A stretch of DNA of 64,000 nt, taken from contig NZ_CP159834.1 of assembly GCF_047730165.1 (NCBI RefSeq), positions 2,859,958 to 2,923,957 of the forward strand, written 5' to 3'. The notes under the pieces are model-generated. The model had not been told where the DNA came from. It saw nothing but the letters and a program-made list of their open reading frames with translations, and made no database searches. The position numbers were made by a program, and so were the translations under genes. Shown one piece after another: positions 45,583-55,184 of this stretch. Source of the DNA: Patiriisocius sp047730165 (GTDB lineage: Bacteria; Bacteroidota; Bacteroidia; Flavobacteriales; Flavobacteriaceae). Positions within the stretch are counted from its first letter, which is position 1. Each line of letters opens with the position of its first letter.

Positions 45583-45645
45583 TTGACAAAAATAAGACTT
45601 TAACATTTATGAAGAGTCCTTTTAACCAAATGTTAACAAACTAAA

Positions 45646-46239
45646 CTATTTAGTCTTTACAGGGCCTAGAAGTAGTTTATGCAGCTTTTTTACCTGCTTT
45701 TTAGTTGCGTCAAGACTATCATTAACTATCACATAATCGGCTTTATTATCACGATAATCGTCGTTTGTCTGATTCTGAATTCTTGCTTCTATATCTTTTA
45801 AGGAACTATTATCCCGCTTCAAAACTCTTTGCATTCGCATCTCTAAGGGAGCCGAGACCGTAATTGTAGCGTCACAAATAGCATCTCCTCCTGTTTCAAA
45901 AAGTATCGCAGATTCTTTCATACAATAAGGCGCATCTTGCTGTGCCAACCATCTCTTAAATTTTTTTGCTACTTTAGGATGTATGATTGCATTTAGTGCA
46001 GCCAAGAGTGTCTTATCATTAAATACCTGAGAAGCAATGTATTTTCTGTCTGGACTTGTATCAACATATGCCTTATCGCCAAGTAAGGCTACTATTTTAC
46101 GTCGCACTACTTTTGAGGTATTTAACAGCCATTTTCCTTCATCATCAGCAATAAACACAGGGACCCCTAAATCTGCAAACATAGAAGCTACTGTGCTTTT
46201 TCCGCTTCCTATTCCACCTGTGAGTCCTACAATTTTCAT
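45646..46239 (-). CDS. coaE: Dephospho-CoA kinase
   Basis: A 197-residue P-loop kinase for the last step of CoA synthesis. Walker A is GLTGGIGSGKSTVASMF; VPVFIADDEGKWLL, HPKVAKKFKRWL and the lid segment MRMQRVLKRDNSSLKDIEAR are typical. The start overlaps the end of the YbbR gene by 4 bases. CoaBC, for earlier steps, is encoded about 7 kb away in a different operon. Confidence 0.96.
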   Translation of the reverse strand: MKIVGLTGGIGSGKSTVASMFADLGVPVFIADDEGKWLLNTSKVVRRKIVALLGDKAYVDTSPDRKYIASQVFNDKTLLAALNAIIHPKVAKKFKRWLAQQDAPYCMKESAILFETGGDAICDATITVSAPLEMRMQRVLKRDNSSLKDIEARIQNQTNDDYRDNKADYVIVNDSLDATKKQVKKLHKLLLGPVKTK

Positions 46240-47186
46240 TCTTTAAAAATTAAAAAATCTATTTTTTGTGTGGCGAGTTCAATGTGTTCTACCCATTCAG
46301 TCTTTTTACGTAAATGTGCAATCATAAAATTTTCATCTGTATTTCGTTCGTCATAATCGCAGAAAACCTCAAAATCGTTTGCAGTGATATCGTTAAAATG
46401 ATCTAGCGTAACATCTACTTTTATCTTCACTCTATTGGGTATAATCTTAATGATAACCCCGCTCGGCTTATTAATAACTTGAACGGGAATTTCAAATTCC
46501 TTTTGTGCAATTTCTTTGACCACCCAAGAAGCAGTTATTGTCTTATTTGACATACTAATACCAGCCATTTGTGGCACAATAATATTTATTTTTTTTGAAA
46601 TATTATCTTCTAAAAGCTCGAGAAGCACCGTTTCTGTAAAGACGCTATCTATCTCAGCAACATTTTTTTGCGGACCTGAAACAAAAACTGAATCTGGAGA
46701 AACGGCGATGGCGCCTATTAATCTATATCCATTTTTATAGGTCACCTTATTATTTATCACAACCGGCACCTTTTTGCGCACAATAGGGTCTACTTTTAAC
46801 CTTAGCGCATCTAAGTTTAATGTATTTACAGCCCTAGTGGAAGGAAATTGTTCATTAATTTCCTTTAAGAGTTCATCACTTGAAATCTGTATGGTGTTAT
46901 TTTCATTTTTAAATTTTGAGACATCTACATTAATAGATGGTTGCTTTAATTTGTAACCTAAAAACTCATAGCCATTGGTAAATAAATTAAACGTGATTTC
47001 ATCTGCGTTGGTTTCTTTTATTGAAACCGTTTCAGGTACGTTCATAAACACTATAGTCGCAGAAACTGGTGCTATAAACTCTTTACTAATCTTAGTTAAT
47101 AACCAAAATAAAGAAGCCAAGAACAGGAAGAACAGAAAAGACTTCCACTTTGAATTTTTAATAAAAGAATTTGATCTTTTCACCAC
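46236..47186 (-). CDS. YbbR-like domain protein
   Basis: A 316-residue membrane-anchored protein: one N-terminal span (about 13-31, FLFFLFLASLFWLLTKI) then a periplasmic part with about three YbbR-like beta domains (for example LDALRLKVDPIVRKKVPVVI and GYRLIGAIAVSPDSVFVSGP). In Bacteroidetes this gene is regularly next to coaE, as here. In Firmicutes the YbbR protein (CdaR) regulates the diadenylate cyclase; no cyclase gene is in this cluster. The 3-base gap to the glycosyltransferase and the 4-base overlap with coaE mark a tight operon. Confidence 0.85.
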   Translation of the reverse strand: MVKRSNSFIKNSKWKSFLFFLFLASLFWLLTKISKEFIAPVSATIVFMNVPETVSIKETNADEITFNLFTNGYEFLGYKLKQPSINVDVSKFKNENNTIQISSDELLKEINEQFPSTRAVNTLNLDALRLKVDPIVRKKVPVVINNKVTYKNGYRLIGAIAVSPDSVFVSGPQKNVAEIDSVFTETVLLELLEDNISKKINIIVPQMAGISMSNKTITASWVVKEIAQKEFEIPVQVINKPSGVIIKIIPNRVKIKVDVTLDHFNDITANDFEVFCDYDERNTDENFMIAHLRKKTEWVEHIELATQKIDFLIFKE

Positions 47187-47189
47187 AAG

Positions 47190-48191
47190 TTATTTAAAGA
47201 ATAAAAAAGGAAATTGTGTTTCAGGATCCTTCCCTTGAAACCTAACATAATAGGTGGATTTTAAAAATCCGAGTCCATATCCGAAAAATTGTACAAAAAT
47301 CGCAGCAATACTTAAGGCGGCTACTGACAAACTTTTATTTCTAATAGCGCTATCCACAAACAAAAGTACTAGATAAAGCGCTAAGGGTATTATAAATTTA
47401 ATGCTACTTATAGCAGAAAAGAGCACACTTAGCAGTACGAACAAAACAAACATAGTAGGCAACCAGAAAGTAAGCTTTGCGGCTTCAGGGTGCCATCTAG
47501 ATAATATAGGTCTTACTAAACCAAACTTTCTCACCTGCTGATAAAACTTTTCCCAAGATATTCTTCGCTTATGAAAAACATAAGCAGCTGGAAGAAAAGC
47601 AGTTTTATAGCCCAGCTTCATTATTCTATGTGACAAATCTGGATCTTCCCCAGGATGAATATTAGCATAGCCTCCCGTAGCTTCAAATACTTCTTTTGAT
47701 AGACCCATGTTAAAACTACGGGGTTCAAATTTCGTCACACTTTTCCTGCTACCTCGTATCCCGCCAGTTGTGAAGAAAGAGGTCATTGTATAATTAATAG
47801 CCTTCTGTAAGGGGGTAAATGAATCATGTGCAGCATCTGCTCCTCCATAACAGTCTACATAATTTCTGGTTAAATAACTATCTACGGTTGCGAGATAATG
47901 TGGCGGTAAAATACAGTCACTATCAAGAATAATGAAGTAGCTTCCTTTTGCCTGCTTCATTCCGTAATTTCGGGAATCGCCTGGACCTGTATTCTTCTTA
48001 AGAAAGTACTTAATATTCAATTGACCTGCATATTTCTCACAAACGTGCTTACAGGTAACATAAGAACCATCTTCAATTATTAAAATTTCAGAAGGAAGCG
48101 CGGTATCCATAGCAACAAGACTCTCCAGTAACTCTGCCACCTCATCTGGTCTATTGTAAACGGGGATAATAAATGAATAGGCTAATTTCAT
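47190..48191 (-). CDS. Family 2 glycosyltransferase
   Basis: A 333-residue inverting GT-A glycosyltransferase. ATG 48191 places the family start (YSFIIPVYNRPDEVAELLESL) at the N terminus; ten extra upstream residues are not needed. The nucleotide-sugar site is in FIILDSDCILPP (DxD-like), GGADAAHD follows, and GEDPDLSHRIMKLGY holds the catalytic ED. Two or three membrane spans lie at about 240-310 (FVLFVLLSVLFSAI). Lipid-linked or cell-envelope glycan synthesis is likely. It is the first gene of the operon ending with the two-component system. Confidence 0.92.
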   Translation of the reverse strand: MKLAYSFIIPVYNRPDEVAELLESLVAMDTALPSEILIIEDGSYVTCKHVCEKYAGQLNIKYFLKKNTGPGDSRNYGMKQAKGSYFIILDSDCILPPHYLATVDSYLTRNYVDCYGGADAAHDSFTPLQKAINYTMTSFFTTGGIRGSRKSVTKFEPRSFNMGLSKEVFEATGGYANIHPGEDPDLSHRIMKLGYKTAFLPAAYVFHKRRISWEKFYQQVRKFGLVRPILSRWHPEAAKLTFWLPTMFVLFVLLSVLFSAISSIKFIIPLALYLVLLFVDSAIRNKSLSVAALSIAAIFVQFFGYGLGFLKSTYYVRFQGKDPETQFPFLFFK

Positions 48192-48212
48192 AGTGTAAAA
48201 ATACGCAATAAA

Positions 48213-48238
48213 AAAAGCCATCCGTTAGGATGGCTTTT
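48213..48238 (-). terminator. Terminator of the T9SS choice-of-anchor gene
   Basis: AAAAGCCATCC (48213-48223) and GGATGGCTTTT (48228-48238), a perfect 11-bp stem with a 4-base loop, followed by T on the minus strand. It lies 20 bases after the stop of the T9SS protein gene and 22 bases before the glycosyltransferase. Confidence 0.9.
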
Positions 48239-48257
48239 ATATTATATAGAATAGTAA

Positions 48258-49046
48258 TTATTCTTTAATAATGTGGTAAGTTCCAGTTTCATCTCCAACT
48301 GCCACTTTTAAAATATAAGTACCAGCAGCAAGGCTAGAAATATCTAAAGTAGAAGAAGTTGCATTGATTTCAGCATCAATTACTGTTTGTCCTAATACAT
48401 TAACAATCGTAGCACGCTCTATATTAGTTTGTGCATTAAGATTTAATACATCTTGTGCAGGGTTTGGTGCAAAAGAGAAACCTTCTACTGCATCATCACT
48501 AACACCTAAAACATTCGTGTAAGTAAGGTTGAAGTTATCGATAGCTCCGTGCCATGCCCATTCACCAGCATCATCAAACGTCCATCTTACTTGGAAGTCT
48601 TCGTTTGTTGCAGTTCCATCAAAACTTTCTGTAAGGATTTCAGCTAAATCTACATCATAAAGGGCAAGAGTTTCCCATCCATCTCCAGCATTTACTTCTG
48701 CTAAAAATGTATCTCCAGCAGCCACTTCTTGAAAAGCAACATCATAACCAACAGTTACAACACCGTCACTACTAGATAAATCGTATACATCAGAATAAAT
48801 AGTTACGTTACTTGGATCCATTCCGTTTCCACAAGCGTCATCATCAAAATATACTGCCGATGAAGGGAAAGATGGTCCAGTAGGCATATCCGCACCAAAT
48901 GAAACGTCACAATCACCAGTGTTAACCACAGAAGACCATCCTGCAGGGAACGCACCAGATTCGAAATCTTCAACGACTTCTACTAATTGTGCATTTGCAG
49001 CGAAAGCGAAAAACATAGCCGCTACTAAAAGTGTAATTTTTTTCAT
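48258..49046 (-). CDS. T9SS-secreted choice-of-anchor J-type protein
   Basis: A 262-residue exported protein. ATG 49046 gives a signal peptide (LLVAAMFFAFAANAQ); a 33-residue upstream extension is rejected. Residues about 25-180 look like a jelly-roll of the cleaved-adhesin/MAM-like group (VEDFESGAFPAGWSSVVN, near the end AWHGAIDNFNLTY). The end (about 190-262) is a T9SS type A sorting domain (FSFAPNPAQDVLNLNAQTN ... LDISSLAAGTYILKVA). Very acidic and cysteine-poor. A -7 box TATATTTG is at 49083-49090 without a clear -33 box. Function not known; surface or medium-exposed binding is likely. It makes a useful intact comparison for the two decayed T9SS genes in this window. Confidence 0.9.
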   Translation of the reverse strand: MKKITLLVAAMFFAFAANAQLVEVVEDFESGAFPAGWSSVVNTGDCDVSFGADMPTGPSFPSSAVYFDDDACGNGMDPSNVTIYSDVYDLSSSDGVVTVGYDVAFQEVAAGDTFLAEVNAGDGWETLALYDVDLAEILTESFDGTATNEDFQVRWTFDDAGEWAWHGAIDNFNLTYTNVLGVSDDAVEGFSFAPNPAQDVLNLNAQTNIERATIVNVLGQTVIDAEINATSSTLDISSLAAGTYILKVAVGDETGTYHIIKE

Positions 49047-49156
49047 AATAAAATAGTTTAAAGTTAAATTAAAGTTAATATTCAAATATACTATAGTTTC
49101 ACATATTAAGCTAATAATTCGCTCAAAGTTTAAAAAAATAGACAAAAACCTTACTC

Positions 49157-49972
49157 CTAGTCGTTTACAAACTTTTCCATAACCGCATCACTGACGCCCA
49201 TATTTGAAAAACCTCCATCGTTAAACAAGTTTTGTAAAGTAACACGTTTTGTAAGGTCGCTAAACATAGCAATCGTGTAATTAGCACAATCTTCTGCGGT
49301 AGCATTCCCTAAAGGAGACATCTTATCTGCATACGCAAGAAAACCATCAAAACCTTTTACTCCTTGTCCAGCTGTGGTAGGTGTTGGCGATTGTGAAATC
49401 GTATTTACACGAACATTTTTATCTCTACCAAAGAAATAACCGAAGCTCCTAGCAATAGACTCTAAGTAGGCTTTATTATCTGCCATGTCGTTATAATCTG
49501 GAAAGACACGTTGGGCAGCCATATAGGTCAAAGCAACAATACTTCCCCATTCATTCATCGCGTCTTTTTTGTACAATACACTCATTGTTTTATGAAAAGA
49601 TCCCGCAGAAACATCCCATCCTTTATGCGTCCAAGCATAGTTTTGATCTGTATACGCCTTTCCTTTACGCACATTTACAGACATCCCGATTGAGTGCAAA
49701 ACAAAATCAATTTTTCCACCAAGAATCTCTTGAGATTTCTCCACAAGATTTTCTAAATCCTCAAGACTAGTAGCATCTGCTGGAATAATTTGAGAATTGG
49801 TCTTAGCTGCAAGCTCATTAATTTGTCCCATTCGCATTGCTATAGGCGCATTAGTCAAGACGAATTCTCCTCCTTCTTCATGTACTCTCTCTGCAGTTTT
49901 CCAAGCGATAGAATTTGGGTCTAGGGCTCCAAAAATAATTCCTTTCTTTCCTTTTAATAGATTGTAACTCAT
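49157..49972 (-). CDS. fabI: Enoyl-ACP reductase
   Basis: A 271-residue NAD(P)H-dependent SDR-like enzyme closing each round of fatty acid elongation. It shows the FabI-type glycine motif IIFGALDPNSIAWKTAERVHE, the catalytic Tyr-x6-Lys in PDYNDMADNKAYLES, and LFNDGGFSNMG at the end. It follows recN by 36 bases and may be transcribed with it. Target of triclosan-type inhibitors in general. Confidence 0.95.
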   Translation of the reverse strand: MSYNLLKGKKGIIFGALDPNSIAWKTAERVHEEGGEFVLTNAPIAMRMGQINELAAKTNSQIIPADATSLEDLENLVEKSQEILGGKIDFVLHSIGMSVNVRKGKAYTDQNYAWTHKGWDVSAGSFHKTMSVLYKKDAMNEWGSIVALTYMAAQRVFPDYNDMADNKAYLESIARSFGYFFGRDKNVRVNTISQSPTPTTAGQGVKGFDGFLAYADKMSPLGNATAEDCANYTIAMFSDLTKRVTLQNLFNDGGFSNMGVSDAVMEKFVND

Positions 49973-50008
49973 AATTATGGTCGGTTTAGTTTTTTGTAAA
50001 TATAGTCG

Positions 50009-51661
50009 TTATTTCAATAATTGGTTTGCGTGTTCTCTAGCAGAAGAAGTCACATTCTGTCCTCCTAGCATCATAGCAATCTCCGTGACGCGCTCTTCGT
50101 GTGTCAGCGTTTTTATAAACGTTGCCGTTTTATTATTTACATCTTCTTTGTACACTTTCAAATGATGCTTTCCTTTTGAGGCTATTTGCGGCAAGTGCGT
50201 GATACTCACCAACTGCATAGTGCTCCCCATTTGTTCCAGTATATGTGCCATTTTTAAAGCAATCTCCCCAGAAACACCGGTGTCAATCTCATCAAATATA
50301 ATAGTAGGCAATCTTTTATAACCTGCAAGAACCGCCTTAATAGCGAGCATGATCCTACTTAATTCTCCTCCAGAGGCCACTTTTTTTAGCAGGCCTGGTT
50401 GAGAGCCTTTATTTGCTGTAAATAAAAGTTGGAGGTCGTCTTTACCATTATATTTATAATGGTCTGCAACCTCTAGTGTCAATGTAAATGACGCATTGGG
50501 CAAGCCTAATTCTAAAAGTATTCTTTCTAATTTTTTCTTTAAAACTGGGAAAATCTCTTTCCGTTTTTTATGTAATTGATTTGTGAGCGTGTCCAGTTTT
50601 TTTGCTATGGAAATTTTAGCTTTTTCCGTAATTGCTATTTGATTGTCAAGAGACCCTGTTACATCTATTTTCTCGCCTAACAGGTTTTCAATTTCAATCA
50701 GCTCTGCTGTAGATTGTACTTTATGCTTTTGTTGCAAATGATACAATTGCTGAAGTTTTTCGGTAACTTCATTTAATAAGTCTGGGGTAGTCTCTATATT
50801 CTGAGAGGCAGATTGTAACTCTTCATCAATATCTTCTAGTTCTATCACCACACTCTGCAGGCGTTCCCACATCGCCGCATACAGCGGCGAAAAATCTTTT
50901 AGAAGTCCTAGAGAAATTCGAGCTTCTTTAAGTACGGCAATGGCCCCTATCTCATCAGAATTTATTAATTGCTCCGCCCTTAAAAGGTTTTCCGTAATTT
51001 CTTCACTGTTCTGTAGCGTTTGCAGTTGGGCTTCCAGCGTAGCTTGATCAATTTTTGAAAGCTGTGCTTCCTGCAATTCATTAAATAAAAATGAATTGTA
51101 ATCCAACTCTTTATCAACAGTTTCTTTCTTATACACAAGAGAAGCGAGCAATTCTGCATGCTCCTTATAAGTGATGAGTTCGGTTTGAAATGTATCTAGA
51201 ATACTCTTATTACCAGCAATAGCATCCAGCATTTCCATCTGAAACTTTTCTGAGGCCACCGTCATTGTTTCGTGTTGACTATGAATGTCTACTAAAAACG
51301 GTGCAATCCCTTGTAATTGCTGAAGAGTTACTGGTGTATCATTCACAAAAGAACGTGACTTTCCACTAGCGAGCAATTCTCGTCTAATTATAGTATGCGC
51401 ATCATAATCAATTTCTAATGAAGCGAATACGGTAGAAAGATCAAAACGTTTCAGAAGAAACTCTCCTTCTATAATGCATTTTATGGAAGAATCTCGTACG
51501 GCGCTTAAATCTGCTCGTTTTCCTAAAAGTAAACCAAGCGCACCAAGAAGAATAGATTTTCCAGCACCTGTTTCACCTGTGATTATAGTGAGGCCTGAAT
51601 CAAAATCTACTTTAATATCATCTATTAAAGCATAGTTTTTTATGAGTAGCGTAGATATCAA
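50009..51661 (-). CDS. recN: DNA repair protein RecN
   Basis: A 550-residue SMC-like ATPase for double-strand break repair. Walker A is TIITGETGAGKSILLGALGL near the N terminus; the two arms of coiled coil fill about 150-350; the signature and Walker B regions are SGGELSRIMLAIKAVL and PTIIFDEIDTGVSGEIA. Full length. It follows the DUF4835 gene by 63 bases. Confidence 0.97.
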   Translation of the reverse strand: MISTLLIKNYALIDDIKVDFDSGLTIITGETGAGKSILLGALGLLLGKRADLSAVRDSSIKCIIEGEFLLKRFDLSTVFASLEIDYDAHTIIRRELLASGKSRSFVNDTPVTLQQLQGIAPFLVDIHSQHETMTVASEKFQMEMLDAIAGNKSILDTFQTELITYKEHAELLASLVYKKETVDKELDYNSFLFNELQEAQLSKIDQATLEAQLQTLQNSEEITENLLRAEQLINSDEIGAIAVLKEARISLGLLKDFSPLYAAMWERLQSVVIELEDIDEELQSASQNIETTPDLLNEVTEKLQQLYHLQQKHKVQSTAELIEIENLLGEKIDVTGSLDNQIAITEKAKISIAKKLDTLTNQLHKKRKEIFPVLKKKLERILLELGLPNASFTLTLEVADHYKYNGKDDLQLLFTANKGSQPGLLKKVASGGELSRIMLAIKAVLAGYKRLPTIIFDEIDTGVSGEIALKMAHILEQMGSTMQLVSITHLPQIASKGKHHLKVYKEDVNNKTATFIKTLTHEERVTEIAMMLGGQNVTSSAREHANQLLK

Positions 51662-51724
51662 GTGTTATATTTTTTTGTACTTCTAAAATAAGGGAGAATT
51701 ACACGCGCTGCAAGTAAAAAGGGT

Positions 51725-52612
51725 TTAATATTTAATTCCGCTCCAGCTTGTCCTTTTAGTAGGTGCTAGACGGTTAAGATTGTCTATAAGATCTGAGATA
51801 TCTACATTAGGACCACCAGCAAATACAGAAGCAATTTCGTCGCTTTTAGCATCAAAAAAAGTTCTAATCAAGAAGCTATTGGGTCTTCTATCATTTATAC
51901 TCTTTAAAGAAGCAATAGCGTCAATAACCCCCTGTTTCCCAGCTTTTTGATCCTCATGCATTAGATCTAAACCAAATCTATGATAAGTATACATTGCAGT
52001 GTGAAACTCTTTGTAAACATTAGACAACAACGCATCATTAAAACGAAATCTAGACTGAAGTCCATCTGTTGCTTTCCAACCAGTAAAACTACTCGAGGCC
52101 GCTGTGTTTACTATTTGTTTTGCTATCTCAAAGTAAGCATCTCCGCCATCTTCACCAAAACTATCTGCATCCATACCTAAGATAGTATAAATATGAAAAA
52201 CAACTACCGCTACAAGATTTGAGTCATAATTGTTCGGATTGTAAACAAGGTTTTCAAATTCCTTATAGTTAAAACTCATCTCCTTATCATTATAATTATA
52301 AATAGGAGAAGTATAGGTAGAACCAAACACAGGACGTGCCGCTTGCACTTGCAACGTTGCATTAAAAAAATCACCATCAAAACTTTCTATAATCAACGTA
52401 AAGTTCGCGTCGATGCGTTCTTGTGTTTTATAAGACTCCTCAGTCCAGCTTGTGGTATTTACAAACTCAGTTAGTTGATTTTCAAGGGTTCTAAACACCT
52501 GAAAATTAGGCTGCCCAGTTTGTTGCGCATCGATTGTCACTGTAGCATTAATCTCTTGTGCCTGCGTGCTAATGGTGCAAAATGCGATAAGAAGAAGTAA
52601 ATATTTATACAT
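51725..52612 (-). CDS. DUF4835 family protein (PorD-like T9SS component)
   Basis: A 295-residue secreted protein with signal peptide (LLLIAFCTISTQAQ). Blocks such as INATVTIDAQQTGQPNFQVF, FNATLQVQAARPVFGSTY and FRFNDALLSNVYKEFHTAMY are typical of DUF4835; from memory this family is now labelled T9SS component PorD in public annotation. The gene overlaps coaBC by one base (TAATG) and lies before recN, a gene order common in Bacteroidetes. Confidence 0.9.
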   Translation of the reverse strand: MYKYLLLLIAFCTISTQAQEINATVTIDAQQTGQPNFQVFRTLENQLTEFVNTTSWTEESYKTQERIDANFTLIIESFDGDFFNATLQVQAARPVFGSTYTSPIYNYNDKEMSFNYKEFENLVYNPNNYDSNLVAVVVFHIYTILGMDADSFGEDGGDAYFEIAKQIVNTAASSSFTGWKATDGLQSRFRFNDALLSNVYKEFHTAMYTYHRFGLDLMHEDQKAGKQGVIDAIASLKSINDRRPNSFLIRTFFDAKSDEIASVFAGGPNVDISDLIDNLNRLAPTKRTSWSGIKY

Positions 52613-53817
52613 TATAGAGTTTTAAGAATATGATCTAGAATATCGCGTGCGACGTCCTCTTTAGGTTTAACTGAAAAAGGATAGGCTTTATTGTTTGTAT
52701 CAATTAAAGTCACTTTGTTAGTATCTAAAGCAAAACCTGCTCCTTTGTCGTTTAGCGAATTTAACACAATTAAGTCTAAATTCTTTTTCTCGATTTTACT
52801 TTTTGCATTTTCTACTTCATTTTCTGTTTCAAGTGCAAAACCTACCAAGTATTGTTTTTCTTTAATTTTTCCTAGTGACGCTAAAATATCTAAAGTTTTC
52901 TCCAGCTTTAGGATCATTTCACTTTCGTTCTTTTTAATTTTTTGTCCTGATACGTTAGCCGGTCGATAATCTGCTACAGCCGCGCTTAAGATAGCAATAT
53001 CGCAGTCGTTAAAAAACTGGTGCACACTGTCATACATCTCTGCTGCCGACGTTACTCGCAATACGTCAATAAGACTGTGGGCAATATTTTGAGAAGATGG
53101 ACCCGTAATTAAAGTCACTTTTGCTCCCAGATTTGCCGCTACTTTAGCGATTGAAAAACCCATTTTACCACTAGAATGATTCCCAATAAACCGAACAGGA
53201 TCAATAGCCTCATAGGTAGGGCCTGCAGTAATTAAAATCTTCCTCCCCTTTAAAGGTAACTTTTCCAGCATATCGTTTTCGATAAATTCTGCGATGGCTT
53301 CTGGTTCTGCCATTCTTCCTTTTCCCAATAGCCCACTGGCTAATTCACCATAAGCAGCTTCAATCTTAATATTTCCGAAGGAATGAAGCTTCTTAAAAGT
53401 TGCAACTGTAGAAGGGTGTTTGTACATATCTAGATCCATCGCTGGAGCAAAGTATATAGGGCATTTTGCGGAGAGATAACAAGCCAATAATAAATTATCA
53501 CAGGCGCCATGCGCCATTTTTGACAAGGTGTTTGCCGTGGCCGGGGCGACCACAAATAAGTCTGCCCAAAGGGCCAACGCTACGTGGTTGTTCCATTGGG
53601 CATTATCATCTTCTTCATTAGTAAAAGAAGAATATACTTCATTTTTTGAAAGCGTCGAAAGTGTCAAAGGAGTTACAAACTCTTTTGCTGCTTCTGTCAT
53701 TACCACTTGTACATTCGCTCCTTTTTTAACAAATTCACGTACTAAAAAAGCGGCCTTATAAGCGGCGATACCACCAGTTACTCCTAGTAAAATATTCTTT
53801 CCGCTCAGTACAGACAT
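52612..53817 (-). CDS. coaBC: Bifunctional phosphopantothenoylcysteine decarboxylase/synthase
   Basis: A 401-residue two-domain enzyme of CoA synthesis. Residues 1-185 are the FMN-binding CoaC part (LLGVTGGIAAYKAAFLVREF, catalytic histidine in NNHVALALWADLFVVAPAT, PAMDLDMY); residues about 190-400 are CoaB (ILITAGPTYEAIDPVRFIGN, NHSSGKMGFSIA, VADYRP). Length is normal. Starts 3 bases after the rpoZ stop. Confidence 0.97.
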   Translation of the reverse strand: MSVLSGKNILLGVTGGIAAYKAAFLVREFVKKGANVQVVMTEAAKEFVTPLTLSTLSKNEVYSSFTNEEDDNAQWNNHVALALWADLFVVAPATANTLSKMAHGACDNLLLACYLSAKCPIYFAPAMDLDMYKHPSTVATFKKLHSFGNIKIEAAYGELASGLLGKGRMAEPEAIAEFIENDMLEKLPLKGRKILITAGPTYEAIDPVRFIGNHSSGKMGFSIAKVAANLGAKVTLITGPSSQNIAHSLIDVLRVTSAAEMYDSVHQFFNDCDIAILSAAVADYRPANVSGQKIKKNESEMILKLEKTLDILASLGKIKEKQYLVGFALETENEVENAKSKIEKKNLDLIVLNSLNDKGAGFALDTNKVTLIDTNNKAYPFSVKPKEDVARDILDHILKTL

Positions 53818-53820
53818 GTT

Positions 53821-54156
53821 CTATTGGTCTAACGCTTCGTCTGCTGTATTTCTGTGGTAGATTTTATCTTCTAACCATTCTTGTACTGCAAGAGAATGAG
53901 GTTTTGGTAGTTTTTCGTAAAACTTAGAAACTTCAATCTGCTCCTTGTTTTCAAAAATTTCTTCTAGGCTATCATTGTAAGTAGCAAACTCATCAAGCTT
54001 TTCTAGAAGCTCTTTTTTAATGTCGCCATTAATCTGGTTAGCACGCTTAGCAATAATAGAGATTGCCTCATAAATATTATTTGTAGGGGCGTCCACTTTA
54101 TTCTTATCAATCGTTGTTGTATTGATAGGTGCTATACTGTTTTTTATATCTGCCAT
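53821..54156 (-). CDS. rpoZ: DNA-directed RNA polymerase omega subunit (Bacteroidetes type)
   Basis: A 111-residue small subunit of the Rpb6/omega fold: DKNKVDAPTNNIYEAISIIA and RANQINGDIKKELLEKLDEF carry the conserved helix. The Bacteroidetes version has diverged and is longer than E. coli omega at its C terminus. It supports assembly of beta'. Located 9 bases after bamD, 3 bases before coaBC, in the classical order. Confidence 0.9.
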   Translation of the reverse strand: MADIKNSIAPINTTTIDKNKVDAPTNNIYEAISIIAKRANQINGDIKKELLEKLDEFATYNDSLEEIFENKEQIEVSKFYEKLPKPHSLAVQEWLEDKIYHRNTADEALDQ

Positions 54157-54165
54157 AATCGTGTA

Positions 54166-54966
54166 TTAACTCGGGTTTTGAATTTTAAGCAATCGCTTAT
54201 CTATATCTTCTTTAATTTTTTCTGCTTCTACGTTTAACTCACTGTCTGCATAATATTTCTTAAAGCTATTATAATGACCAGCAGAAGTTGTTAAACGCTC
54301 TTCGACTAAACGTGGCAAACTATTTATTGCCAACTCATAAGAAGCTATTAACCTTCCATAAAATGCATCTTTTCTAAATTCTGACCCCGGATGGTTAGTC
54401 ACAAAATTATCGAACGCATTAATTGCAGCTTTATAATCAGAGATTCTTAAATATTGATTAGCCGTTTCATATGCCTTTTTATCTAACTTCTCTCGTAAAT
54501 TTTTCACCATCTCATTAGCTTCCTTTCTCTTATCAGACTCTGGATAGCTATTTATAAAACCTTGCAACTTGTCTAAAGCTGTATTCGTGTCTTGTTGGTC
54601 TAAAGAATGTGAAGGGGAAAGCTTGTAATAACTTCTTGCAGACTTAAAGGCTGCTACTTCTACGCTATCACTCTTAGGGTAACTCACCGTAAAACGCTCA
54701 AACTGATAACTCGCTAATATATAGTCTTCTAGATTATAATATGCATTTGCATACAAATACATTAATTTCTGTCCTTGTGGTTTTCCGCGGTATGCAGGAA
54801 TTATCTGCTCCATAACCCTCACAGATTTTAAATACTTCCCTGCGGTATAAAGAGAATCTGCCATCGCATACTTCTTTGCTGTGCTATCTCCAGACAATAC
54901 CTTTTGGTATTCGCTACAAGAGGCAAAGGAGATTGCTAAAATTACTATTAAAAAGATATTTTTCAT
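54166..54966 (-). CDS. bamD: Outer membrane assembly lipoprotein BamD
   Basis: A 266-residue lipoprotein of the BAM complex that inserts beta-barrel proteins. ATG 54966 gives the signal ending LAISFASC; an in-frame reading 36 residues longer is rejected. TPR-like repeats follow: YAMADSLYTAGKYLKSVRVM, LMYLYANAYYNLEDYILASY, DYKAAINAFDNFVTNHPGS. A full promoter (55072-55101) stands upstream, so it leads the operon bamD-rpoZ-coaBC-DUF4835. Confidence 0.94.
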   Translation of the reverse strand: MKNIFLIVILAISFASCSEYQKVLSGDSTAKKYAMADSLYTAGKYLKSVRVMEQIIPAYRGKPQGQKLMYLYANAYYNLEDYILASYQFERFTVSYPKSDSVEVAAFKSARSYYKLSPSHSLDQQDTNTALDKLQGFINSYPESDKRKEANEMVKNLREKLDKKAYETANQYLRISDYKAAINAFDNFVTNHPGSEFRKDAFYGRLIASYELAINSLPRLVEERLTTSAGHYNSFKKYYADSELNVEAEKIKEDIDKRLLKIQNPS

Positions 54967-55071
54967 CCGTAAAAAAATATTTGAGAAATAAGCACAAGGT
55001 ATGCCCTTACTATTTATTTCATTTTTATTACTAATCAGTGAGCGGCATTTCATATTTCTAAAAAGGTCGTG

Positions 55072-55101
55072 CAAAAGTAAACATTTTAACCGTCATGACA
55101 A
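55072..55101 (-). promoter_or_regulatory. Promoter of the bamD operon
   Basis: Minus strand: TTG at 55101-55099, 19-base spacer, TACTTTTG at 55079-55072. Full consensus match; leader of about 100 nt to the bamD ATG. Confidence 0.68.
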
Positions 55102-55184
55102 TAGTTTTATTTGCTTCTCTAGCGTTCTATATTATTTTGAATTTTCAGTTTTAAAATGTCTTAGGCTGTTCGAGGTTGCCTCTT

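Noticed and set aside
49047..49145. 33-residue upstream extension of the T9SS choice-of-anchor protein
   Set aside because: It would place an unrelated segment before a clean signal peptide, and it covers the -7 box at 49083-49090.
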